Source: Alphaproteobacteria bacterium UBA2966
GTDB taxonomy: Bacteria > Pseudomonadota > Alphaproteobacteria > UBA2966
Reading direction: 5' to 3'
DNA: 17,083 nt
NCBI GenBank assembly: GCA_002348365.1
Contig: DEBC01000041.1
Coordinates: 3,004 to 20,086, forward strand
Shown: piece after piece, positions 1 to 5,998 of the stretch
How positions within the stretch are numbered: position 1 is the stretch's first letter
Layout of the letters: every line of letters begins with the position of its first letter
Notes under the pieces: generated by a model
Seen by the model: only the letters and a program-made list of their open reading frames with translations
The model's database searches: none
What the model was told of the DNA's origin: nothing
Position numbers and translations under genes: made by a program

Positions 1-540
1 CGGCTCGAGGCCATCTCGCGCGGATACGAAGTCGTCCTGAAGGTATTCGATTCGATCGCTCAATGGCTGGCGATTGCCCTGGTCGGGGTCATTGCCGTCG
101 CCATGATTCTGCAGGTCTTTTTCCGCTACGTGGTCAATTCTTCCCTGAGCTGGTCCGAAGAGCTCAGTGTCTGGTCACTGGTTTGGCTCGTGTTCATCGG
201 TTCGGTGGTGCTGATCCGAAACTGGGAGCACATCAACATCCCGACTTTCGTCAACTGGCTGCCGCTCAAGATGAGGCCGTATGTCATTCTCTTGGCCAAG
301 GGACTGTCGCTGGCTTTTCTGGTCACCATGACGTACCTCGGTTTCGAGATGATCCTGTTCGGATTTCATGCGGATGCGCCGGTCCTGCATCTTTCCACCA
401 AGTGGGCCAAGCTTTCGATACCGGCGGGAGGAGCGCTGATGTGCTTCTTCACTGTCGGCGTGTTGCTTAAGGATTGCATCCGGCTTTTCCGGGGGGACTA
501 CCAACACTTCGCTGATCAGGGGAACCCCGGGCTCGAGTAG
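1..540 (+). CDS. dctQ: TRAP transporter small permease (DctQ family), 5' end outside window
   Basis: This is the small membrane subunit of a tripartite ATP-independent periplasmic transporter. It pairs with the large permease and a periplasmic solute-binding protein for sodium- or proton-driven uptake of organic acids. The frame is open from base 1 and codes for about 179 residues before the stop, so the start lies upstream or very close to the window edge; the first ATG at 103 falls inside the first membrane helix and is not the start. Four hydrophobic segments are visible. They include a first helix ending in QVFFRYV, then the DctQ-typical amphipathic SWSEELSVW stretch, a helix around LVWLVFIGSVVLI, and a last helix near GGALMCFFTVGVLL. 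DctM follows after 31 nt on the same strand, as usual for this family. The substrate cannot be read from this subunit, and no binding-protein gene is visible in the window. Confidence 0.93.
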   Translation, partial: RLEAISRGYEVVLKVFDSIAQWLAIALVGVIAVAMILQVFFRYVVNSSLSWSEELSVWSLVWLVFIGSVVLIRNWEHINIPTFVNWLPLKMRPYVILLAKGLSLAFLVTMTYLGFEMILFGFHADAPVLHLSTKWAKLSIPAGGALMCFFTVGVLLKDCIRLFRGDYQHFADQGNPGLE

Positions 541-571
541 GCGCCCACAGGTCAATCGGAACTCAGACCAC

Positions 572-1876
572 ATGGAACTCGTCGGTACCTACCTGTTCAT
601 CCCATTTGCAGTCATGCTGGTGATTGGGGTTCCCGTCGGAATCTCTCTCGGCCTTGCCTGTGCCGTGTTCATATTCTTCTCCGGCTGGGGCCGCCCGCCG
701 ATGCTACTGGTGACGGAGATGTATGTCGGCGTTGCTCTGTTTGCCTTGCTCGCGCTACCGATGTTCGTGCTCACTGGAGAACTCCTCAACAGGTGCGAGA
801 TCACGGACAAGCTGGTCAGATTCGCCCAGCTCCTTGTCGGCTGGATTCGTGGTGGTCTGGCCCACGTCAACATCGTGACCTCAATGTTCTTTGCCGGAAT
901 CTCCGGCTCGGTGCTGGCCGATGCGGCGTCGCTCGGACCCATTCTCATTCCGGCCATGATCCGGGAACGGTTTCCGGCTGACTTTTCCGCTGCGGTCACC
1001 GCATCGAGCGCCGTCATCGGTGCCATCATTCCGCCCAGCACGGTGGCTATCATCATCGGCAGTCAACTCGAGATCTCCATCGGTGGCCTATTCGCTGGCG
1101 GCATCATTCCGGGTGTCCTCGTAGGACTGGCGCTGATGATCACGTCGTGGTTCATCAGTTGGCGCAATGATTACGGCGAAGTCCACAAGTTCGCGGGTCC
1201 TGTCGCCATCGTCAAAAGTTCGGGGTCGGCGTTTCCGGCTTTGTTGATTCCGGTGATCATCCTCGGCGGGATTCTGGCGGGCGTGTTCACGCCAACAGAG
1301 GCCGGCGCCGTTGCGGTCTTCTACACGCTGATCATTGGGACGTTCTATTACCGCACGCTGGATTGGCCGAAATTACGTGCATCAATGATTGCGACGGCAA
1401 AGGTCACCGCTTCTGCATTGTTCATCGTCGCCGTCGCATTGGTGTTCAGTCGCATTCTGACGTTTTTCCGAATCCCGGAAGAGATCCTCAATCTGCTGCT
1501 GTCGATTTCCACGAACAAGATCGTCATCGCATTGATCATCATCGGGTTCTTCCTGGTAATGGGCACGTTCATGGATGCCGTCGCCAACATGATTATCTTG
1601 GGACCGTTGCTGATGCCGGTCGCGGTGTCGCCGTTGGGTCTGGGCATGGACCCAATTCAGTATGGATTGTTCCTGGCTGTTGGTTTGCTGCTCGGACTCA
1701 TCACGCCTCCGTTGGGATTGCTCTTGTTCATTTGCGGGCCCATTGCGCGGGTTTCCCTCGAGCGCACGGCGCTCGCGGTGCTGCCATTCCTGGCGGCCGA
1801 ACTGGTCGTGCTCCTGCTCATCGTTTTTGTGAAACCGGTGACTATGGCCATTCCCAATGCTCTTGGCCTGGGGTGA
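572..1876 (+). CDS. dctM: TRAP transporter large permease (DctM family)
   Basis: This 434-residue inner-membrane protein is the transport subunit of the TRAP system, and the length is normal for DctM. It is hydrophobic almost throughout, with a dozen or so membrane segments. Family-typical stretches are visible: an N-terminal helix followed by GVPVGISLGLA, a loop with EITDKLVRFAQLLVGW, then FFAGISGSVLADAASLGP with IPAMIRERF. The second half carries FTPTEAGAVAVFY and, near the C-terminus, GLITPPLGLLLF. The ATG at 572 gives a DctM-like N-terminus (MELVGTYLF); the upstream ribosome-binding site is weak, which suggests coupling to dctQ. No clear intrinsic terminator follows directly; the next strong one is at 2073-2103. 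The substrate is unknown. C4- or longer dicarboxylates or keto acids would fit the neighbouring catabolic genes, but that is inference. Confidence 0.95.
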   Translation: MELVGTYLFIPFAVMLVIGVPVGISLGLACAVFIFFSGWGRPPMLLVTEMYVGVALFALLALPMFVLTGELLNRCEITDKLVRFAQLLVGWIRGGLAHVNIVTSMFFAGISGSVLADAASLGPILIPAMIRERFPADFSAAVTASSAVIGAIIPPSTVAIIIGSQLEISIGGLFAGGIIPGVLVGLALMITSWFISWRNDYGEVHKFAGPVAIVKSSGSAFPALLIPVIILGGILAGVFTPTEAGAVAVFYTLIIGTFYYRTLDWPKLRASMIATAKVTASALFIVAVALVFSRILTFFRIPEEILNLLLSISTNKIVIALIIIGFFLVMGTFMDAVANMIILGPLLMPVAVSPLGLGMDPIQYGLFLAVGLLLGLITPPLGLLLFICGPIARVSLERTALAVLPFLAAELVVLLLIVFVKPVTMAIPNALGLG

Positions 1877-1885
1877 CATCTTTGG

Positions 1886-1914
1886 TTGTCGGCGAGTCCT
1901 GATCGACATATGTT
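1886..1914 (+). promoter_or_regulatory. Putative sigma-70-type promoter for the small RNA/peptide unit
   Basis: TTGTCG (1886-1891) and TATGTT (1909-1914) are separated by 17 nt. Each matches four of six positions of the housekeeping -35/-10 consensus, and the spacing is ideal. Transcription would start near 1921, just ahead of the extended Shine-Dalgarno. Assigned by eye; start-site mapping would decide. Confidence 0.4.
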
Positions 1915-1933
1915 AGAGAGGGATTCAACAACG

Positions 1934-1950
1934 GAAAGGAGGTGATCCAA
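1934..1950 (+). promoter_or_regulatory. Extended Shine-Dalgarno complementary to the 16S rRNA 3' tail
   Basis: GAAAGGAGGTGATCCAA is a 17-nt uninterrupted match to the reverse complement of the usual alphaproteobacterial 16S 3' end (TTGGATCACCTCCTTTC), recalled from general knowledge. The GGAGG core (1938-1942) lies 7 nt before the ATG at 1950, the optimal distance. No other gene in this window has a comparable site. Confidence 0.75.
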
Positions 1951-2030
1951 TGTCGAGTGATATGTGTGCTGTGTCGATCAGCCTTGGTGGCCATCACGGG
2001 CAGAGGAGCAACCTCTTCAGCCGGTGCTGA
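1950..2030 (+). CDS. Small ORF, 26 codons, unknown peptide
   Basis: The ATG at 1950 sits at optimal distance from a near-perfect ribosome-binding site. It opens a 26-codon frame beginning MSSDMC, with a central GGHHGQRS and ending NLFSRC, then TGA at 2028-2030. The peptide has two cysteines, two adjacent histidines and two arginines. It has no hydrophobic stretch long enough for a membrane helix and no obvious run of one amino acid as in classical attenuator leaders. The stop codon lies in the loop of a perfect hairpin (2021-2036), so terminating ribosomes would affect that helix. Translation is predicted from the ribosome-binding site; the product is not recognised. A regulatory leader peptide or a metal-binding micropeptide (Cys/His) are possible but unproven. 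Confidence 0.5.
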   Translation: MSSDMCAVSISLGGHHGQRSNLFSRC

Positions 2031-2072
2031 CACCGGATCAAGTGATCAGGGCTATCGACAAGCCCATTCACG

Positions 2073-2103
2073 GAAAGGCGGCCTTCGGGTCGCCTTTCTT
2101 TTT
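2073..2103 (+). terminator. Strong Rho-independent terminator
   Basis: An 11-bp stem (2073-2083 with 2088-2098, one G-U pair) is capped by a stable TTCG tetraloop and followed by five T (2099-2103). It ends the small RNA unit and would also insulate the PanB-like gene from dctQM read-through. Confidence 0.9.
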
Positions 2104-2118
2104 GATCGATGGCACGGT

Positions 2119-2148
2119 TTGACCTGTCTCTCCGGCCCCTGATAGACA
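2119..2148 (+). promoter_or_regulatory. Possible promoter of the PanB-like gene
   Basis: TTGACC (2119-2124) is followed after 18 nt by TAGACA (2143-2148). The -35 box is good and the -10 box weak. A promoter is expected here because a strong terminator sits just upstream, and the start codon follows 25 nt after the -10 with a GGGGAGAAG ribosome-binding site. Confidence 0.3.
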
Positions 2149-2173
2149 CAGGCTCGTAAACGGGGAGAAGAAC

Positions 2174-3067
2174 ATGGCGCCAGTCGATCAAAAGTCCGTT
2201 GTCCCGCCGCCCGTCACCGGCGACCGGCCTCTGAAACGGGTCGTGTCAATGACGGGGGCCTACGGCCTGCGAAATTTCACGGTCAAGGATATCCGGGACC
2301 TGAAAGGAGTGCGGCAGTTAGTAGAGACCTTGCCGTTCCTGCCAGAGGAGGCGGCAGCGGCAGAGGCGGGGGGGATCGACACAATGAAGGTCCGATTTGA
2401 TCCCAAGGCACCTCGGCCGACACATGAGCTCCGCCAAGCAGCGCCCCACACGTTTATGAATTACGCCATGTCGCTGACTGCGTACGCCAGCGAGACAGAG
2501 GCTTTGCGAGCCGCTTTTGATGCCATGGAGGGGGGGGCAGACTCGATCATGTGCCAATGGAGCCCTCATTTCATCGAGGCGGTGGCGTCGGCCGGTGTTC
2601 CCATTCAAGGACATGTTGGGTTGGTTCCCCGCAAGAGTACCTGGACAGGAGGCCTGCGCGCGGTAGGCAAGACTGTGGATGAGGCATTGCAAATCCATCA
2701 AGACATGAAGGACCACGAGAACGCAGGTGCCTGGGGGGTTGAGTGTGAGGTGATTTCGGCGCCAATCATGCGGGAGCTTTCCAAACGGACCACCCTGGTC
2801 ACCTCATCGATCGGTTCTGGATCGGGAGGTGATATCCAGTTTCTCTTCGCTCAGGACTTGCTCGGCGATGGCAAACCACCATTTCCCCGTCACGGTAAGC
2901 AGTACTGCGATCTATATGCCATGCGCCAGAAGATGCAGGAGACGCGAATTGCGGCGTTCAAGGAATTCGTAGCCGACGTACAGAGCGGTGCATTCCCTGG
3001 CCCTGAACACACGGTTGATGTCGGCCAGGATGTCGTCGACGGATTTCTCGAGGCGCTGGAGGGTTAG
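2174..3067 (+). CDS. Divergent PanB-superfamily (ketopantoate hydroxymethyltransferase-like) TIM-barrel enzyme
   Basis: This 297-residue protein resembles 3-methyl-2-oxobutanoate hydroxymethyltransferase (PanB) through most of its length. Visible landmarks are VVSMTGAY (about 23-30, cf. TITAYD), GVPIQGHVGLVP (141-152), the ECEVISAPIMREL segment (190-202, cf. LECVPVELA) keeping the Glu aligned with the catalytic Glu181 of E. coli PanB, and TSSIGSGSGGDIQFLFAQDLLG (210-231). It also has the C-terminal SGAFPGPEH (271-279). By eye, other canonical residues are lost: the metal-ligand Asp84 position is Ala98, the Lys112 position is Met126 and the Glu114 position is Gln128. The N-terminal part carries a non-PanB insertion. 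Housekeeping PanB activity is therefore doubtful; a related C-C bond lyase or transferase on a 2-oxo acid is a reasonable guess. The ATG at 2174 follows a good GGGGAGAAG site, and GNAT follows after 39 nt. Confidence 0.75.
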   Translation: MAPVDQKSVVPPPVTGDRPLKRVVSMTGAYGLRNFTVKDIRDLKGVRQLVETLPFLPEEAAAAEAGGIDTMKVRFDPKAPRPTHELRQAAPHTFMNYAMSLTAYASETEALRAAFDAMEGGADSIMCQWSPHFIEAVASAGVPIQGHVGLVPRKSTWTGGLRAVGKTVDEALQIHQDMKDHENAGAWGVECEVISAPIMRELSKRTTLVTSSIGSGSGGDIQFLFAQDLLGDGKPPFPRHGKQYCDLYAMRQKMQETRIAAFKEFVADVQSGAFPGPEHTVDVGQDVVDGFLEALEG

Positions 3068-3106
3068 GGAGCGCCCGGTTGGGTTCGTAACCAGCATGAT
3101 GGTGCG

Positions 3107-3673
3107 ATGACCATCGACGTTGCATTTTGCGAATTGGCGGCGTCCGATCGAGAAGCGGTTCTCGACCTGATGCGTGCCTATTACGCGGAAGACGGTCACG
3201 AATTCTCGCAGGATCGCGCAGCTGCGGCCATTGATGAAATTATCTCCGGTAATGCCCTCGCGCGACTTTGGCTGATCCAGGGTAGCGGCGACGTTGTCGG
3301 CTACGTCTGCATCACTCTCGGCTTTTCACTGGAGGTGGGCGGGAGCGATTTCTTTCTGGATGAACTCTTTGTTGTTCCGGAGGCACGTGGCCAAGGTGTG
3401 GGCCGAGCAGCGCTGGATTTCATCGAAGAAGAAAGCCGAAACCTGGGCGCGCGACGGATATGCCTCAAGGTTGGGCTGCACAACGCAGCTGCACGGGAAA
3501 TTTATTCAGCGCGGCAATGCCACGAGCACGATCGGCATCTGATGTCGAAGTGGCTCAAGGGCTCTGGACGACCTAGCTCGAGAACGCGGAAATACCTGTT
3601 TGGGCGCGGCCCAGGACCAGGGCATGGATGTCGTGGGTCCCTTCCAGCGTGTTCACCACCTCCATATTCATGA
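3107..3673 (+). CDS. GNAT-family N-acetyltransferase with an atypical C-terminal extension
   Basis: Residues 1-150 form a typical small GNAT domain. The acetyl-CoA-binding motif A is FVVPEARGQGVGRAAL (88-103), preceded by the beta-4 strand FFLDELFV and followed by the helix ending NAAAREIY (125-133). Members of this group normally end near the HDRHLMSKWL seen at 141-150. Here translation continues 38 residues further, mostly Gly, Pro and Ser, crossing the 3' end of the convergent acyl-CoA dehydrogenase by about 100 bp. The extension therefore looks like read-through after loss of the original stop. The stretch SARQCH (134-139) also departs from the usual YxRxGF pattern and could mark small compensating indels. 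The start at 3107 has no strong ribosome-binding site; the gene probably depends on the preceding one. The acceptor substrate is unknown. Confidence 0.8.
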   Translation: MTIDVAFCELAASDREAVLDLMRAYYAEDGHEFSQDRAAAAIDEIISGNALARLWLIQGSGDVVGYVCITLGFSLEVGGSDFFLDELFVVPEARGQGVGRAALDFIEEESRNLGARRICLKVGLHNAAAREIYSARQCHEHDRHLMSKWLKGSGRPSSRTRKYLFGRGPGPGHGCRGSLPACSPPPYS

Positions 3674-4754
3674 TGTGCCGGATCACACCGAATTCGTCCG
3701 AGATCCCATTGCCTCCCAGCAAGTCTCGGGCGGTGCGTGCGATCTCCAGAGCCTTGCCCACGTTGTTGCGCTTGACCAATGAGATCATCTCTGGCGTGGC
3801 ACGCCCCTCATCCGACAGTCGGCTGATACGCAGTACCGCCTGGAGACCGAGAGAGATCTCGGTTTGCATATCGGCAAGCTTTCGTTGAACGAGCTGGGTG
3901 GCCGCCAATGGGCGACCGAATTGGTTGCGATCGACGGTGTACTGTCGTGCGGTGTGCCAGCAGAACTCTGCGGAGCCCATGACACCCCAGCCAATGGCGA
4001 AACGCGCACGTGTCAGGCAGGAGAGCGGTGCCCGCAGACCGCGGCCTTCGGGCAAACGGTTCTCTTCAGGGATATAGACGTCATCCATGACGATCTCACC
4101 TGTCGGTGAGGCGCGGGCACCAAATTTTCCCTGGATGGGCGGTGTTTCCAATCCATCCATGCTGCGCTCCGCAAGAAACCCGCCGATCTTGCCATCATCG
4201 TCCTTCGCCCAAACGACCATGACGTGAGCGATGGGTGCGTGTGTGATCCACACCTTGTTACCACTGAGTCGATAACCGCCATCGACGGAGCGCGCACGTG
4301 CTTCCATGCCGGAAGGATCGGACCCGTGATTGGGTTCAGTCAGGCCAAAACACCCCAGCAATTCTCCTTTTGCCATGGCGGGCAGCAGGCGTTGCTTCTG
4401 TTCTTCGCTGCCAAATGCATGAATGGCGCCCATGGCAAGCCCGGAATGCGCGCCGACGGCCATTCGAAAAGCGGAATCGACGCGTTCGAGTTCGCGACCC
4501 ACGACACCGTAGGCAACATGGCTCAACCCCGGGCAGCCGTATCCATCAAGCGTTCCGCCGAGGAAACCCATCTCCCCGAACTCGCGCATGATTTCCGAGT
4601 CGAACTGCTCGTGGCGGTTCCATTCGAGAATGAGAGGTGCCAGCCGGTCTTGGGCAAACCGGCGGGCACTATCTCGGATAAGGCGCTCTTCCTCGTCGAG
4701 CTGATCGTCGAGAAGGAGCGGATCGCTCCAGTCGAATGCGGCGTTCTCGCTCAA
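3573..4754 (-). CDS. Acyl-CoA dehydrogenase, glutaryl-CoA dehydrogenase (GcdH) family
   Basis: This 393-residue flavoenzyme closely follows GcdH. It has FDWSDPLLLDDQL at the start, a GCFGLTEPNHGSDP flavin-binding segment (134-147), WITHAPIA (169-176), GSAEFCWHTARQYTVDRNQFG (260-280) and LLGGNGISDEF (345-355). NTLEGTHDIHALVLGRAQTG (368-387) ends the protein and carries the catalytic base Glu371. It would make an alpha,beta-enoyl-CoA and pass electrons to ETF. The carboxylate-binding Arg (Arg97, GcdH Arg94) is kept, but the GcdH Ser98 position is Gly101 and the Tyr before the catalytic Glu is Leu370, so the acyl chain or decarboxylation may differ from glutaryl-CoA. It is the last gene of the five-gene operon. 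It starts at a TTG 3 nt after the thiolase stop with no strong ribosome-binding site, so translational coupling is likely. Confidence 0.92.
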   Translation of the reverse strand: MSENAAFDWSDPLLLDDQLDEEERLIRDSARRFAQDRLAPLILEWNRHEQFDSEIMREFGEMGFLGGTLDGYGCPGLSHVAYGVVGRELERVDSAFRMAVGAHSGLAMGAIHAFGSEEQKQRLLPAMAKGELLGCFGLTEPNHGSDPSGMEARARSVDGGYRLSGNKVWITHAPIAHVMVVWAKDDDGKIGGFLAERSMDGLETPPIQGKFGARASPTGEIVMDDVYIPEENRLPEGRGLRAPLSCLTRARFAIGWGVMGSAEFCWHTARQYTVDRNQFGRPLAATQLVQRKLADMQTEISLGLQAVLRISRLSDEGRATPEMISLVKRNNVGKALEIARTARDLLGGNGISDEFGVIRHIMNMEVVNTLEGTHDIHALVLGRAQTGISAFSS

Positions 4755-4757
4755 CGC

Positions 4758-5960
4758 CTAGACGCGTTCAATGACAGCGGCGATGCCTTGTCCAACGCCA
4801 ATGCACATGGAGACCAGTGCGTAACGCCCATTCTGGCGTTCCAGTTGACGGGCAGCCGTCAAGGCAATCCGTGGTCCGGATGCACCAAGCGGGTGTCCGA
4901 TGGTGATCGCGCCGCCATTAGGATTGACTCGGCTGTCATCCTCGGCGACGCCGAGGCCCTTGAGGCAGGCGAGTACCTGCGCGGCAAACGCCTCGTTCAC
5001 CTCGATGACGTCCATATCTGCCACCGTAAGGCCTGCTCGCTCCAGTGCCTTCTTGGCGGCAGGGACCGGCCCAAAGCCCATGGTGCGCGGTGGTACGCCA
5101 GCGACTGCTGACGAGACGATGCGCACCCGCGGCTCTGCACCGGCTTTTTCGCCGGCCTCGCGGCTCGCGACAATCATGGCCACGGCGCCGTCGTTGATGC
5201 CTGATGCATTGCCTGCCGTCGTCACGCCTTCCGGAAACAGGGGCCGAAGCTTGGCGAGGCCGTCAGATGTCGTATCCGGACGGGGATGTTCATCCTCTTC
5301 GATGGTCACATCGGGTTGCTTGCGTGAACCAGGAATGGTGACGGTCAGGATCTCGTCATCATAGAAGCCATCCGCTTTTGCGGCCGCGTATTTGGATTGA
5401 GACGCAGCGGCGAACACGTCGCAAGATTCCCGGGTCAGCTGGAACTCCATTGCGAGATTGTCTGCCGTCTGCGGCATCGTATCGTCGCCATGTTCATGCT
5501 CAATGCGCGGATTTGGAAAACGCGCGCCGAGTGAGGACTCGAAGGCATTGAAGGTCTTGGTGTAAGGCGATTCGGCTTTCCCGACAACGAAGGGCGCACG
5601 AGTCATGCTTTCCACGCCACCGGCGACGATGACGTCTGCCTCATTGCAGGTAATTGCGTGGGCTGCAGTGATGATTGCGTTCAGGCCACTGCCGCAATTG
5701 CGCTGAAGGACGGTCCCCGGAACCTCAACAGGCAGTCCCGCCAACAACGCGGCATGGCGCGCAACGCATCGGCTGTCTTCACCGGCCTGGTTCGCACAGC
5801 CGACGTGCACGTCCTCGATGGAGTCTGCCGAAAACGGTGAATCGTCAACAACACTCTTCATCACCTGTCCAAGCAGGTCATCCGGGCGTATTCGGGCGAG
5901 TGCGCCAGCATTGCGGCCAAAAGCTGAGCGGCGACCGTCGTAGATATAGGCGTCAAGCAT
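4758..5960 (-). CDS. Thiolase, 3-oxoadipyl-CoA thiolase (PcaF)-like
   Basis: This 400-residue thiolase cleaves a 3-oxoacyl-CoA with CoA to acetyl-CoA and a shortened acyl-CoA. Numbered from the ATG at 5960, the nucleophile is Cys89 in QRNCGSGLNA, with NEAFAAQ around Asn322, His356 in GGAITIGHPLGASG, and the second catalytic Cys386 in SMCIGVGQG. The start at 5960 is preferred over an upstream TTG at 6002 because it gives MLDAYIYDGRRSAFG, the standard thiolase N-terminus. It also has AGGGAGGA about 9 nt upstream and gives the 400-residue length typical of PcaF. The overall sequence is closest to the PcaF/PaaJ type, in keeping with a dicarboxylyl substrate, but specificity cannot be proved by eye. 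It sits 38 nt downstream of the hydroxyacyl-CoA dehydrogenase and 3 nt upstream of the acyl-CoA dehydrogenase. It has the clearest ribosome-binding site of the operon. Confidence 0.93.
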   Translation of the reverse strand: MLDAYIYDGRRSAFGRNAGALARIRPDDLLGQVMKSVVDDSPFSADSIEDVHVGCANQAGEDSRCVARHAALLAGLPVEVPGTVLQRNCGSGLNAIITAAHAITCNEADVIVAGGVESMTRAPFVVGKAESPYTKTFNAFESSLGARFPNPRIEHEHGDDTMPQTADNLAMEFQLTRESCDVFAAASQSKYAAAKADGFYDDEILTVTIPGSRKQPDVTIEEDEHPRPDTTSDGLAKLRPLFPEGVTTAGNASGINDGAVAMIVASREAGEKAGAEPRVRIVSSAVAGVPPRTMGFGPVPAAKKALERAGLTVADMDVIEVNEAFAAQVLACLKGLGVAEDDSRVNPNGGAITIGHPLGASGPRIALTAARQLERQNGRYALVSMCIGVGQGIAAVIERV

Positions 5961-5998
5961 GACGTTGGGTCCTCCCTGGTTGGAAAATAGGCTTCCGC

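Larger units (their letters stand above)
1921..2104 (+). ncRNA. Putative ~180-nt structured RNA carrying a small ORF, ending at an intrinsic terminator
   Basis: The region between dctM and the PanB-like gene has the anatomy of an independent short transcript: a promoter-like pair upstream, a 26-codon ORF with an exceptional ribosome-binding site, and a strong terminator at the end. Three internal helices are visible. A long-range stem joins 1972-1983 to 2050-2060 (11 bp with one bulged C at 1979). A hairpin joins 2002-2006 to 2012-2016 (AGAGG/CCTCT). A perfect 6-bp hairpin joins 2021-2026 to 2031-2036 (CCGGTG/CACCGG, loop CTGA), and the ORF stop codon lies in its loop. The 5-nt GCCTT at 1981-1985 could instead pair with AAGGC of the terminator (2075-2079), a weak possible antiterminator. 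I do not recognise the family. It could be a dual-function sRNA, a leader peptide with an attenuator, or a free-standing small mRNA. The call rests on sequence architecture only. Confidence 0.5.

Noticed and set aside
1934..1950. Fragment of a 16S rRNA gene on the minus strand
   Set aside because: Only the 3'-tail sequence matches; the conserved helix 45 sequence that should precede it is absent. Position before an ATG explains it better as a ribosome-binding site.
1942..2142. 66-codon frame beginning at a GTG inside the extended Shine-Dalgarno
   Set aside because: It starts within the ribosome-binding site itself and reads through the terminator; the 26-codon ATG frame at 1950 is properly spaced and ends before the terminator.
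4224..5111. 295-codon open frame on the + strand across the acyl-CoA dehydrogenase/thiolase junction
   Set aside because: It is antisense to two well-supported enzymes, lacks a ribosome-binding site and resembles no family.
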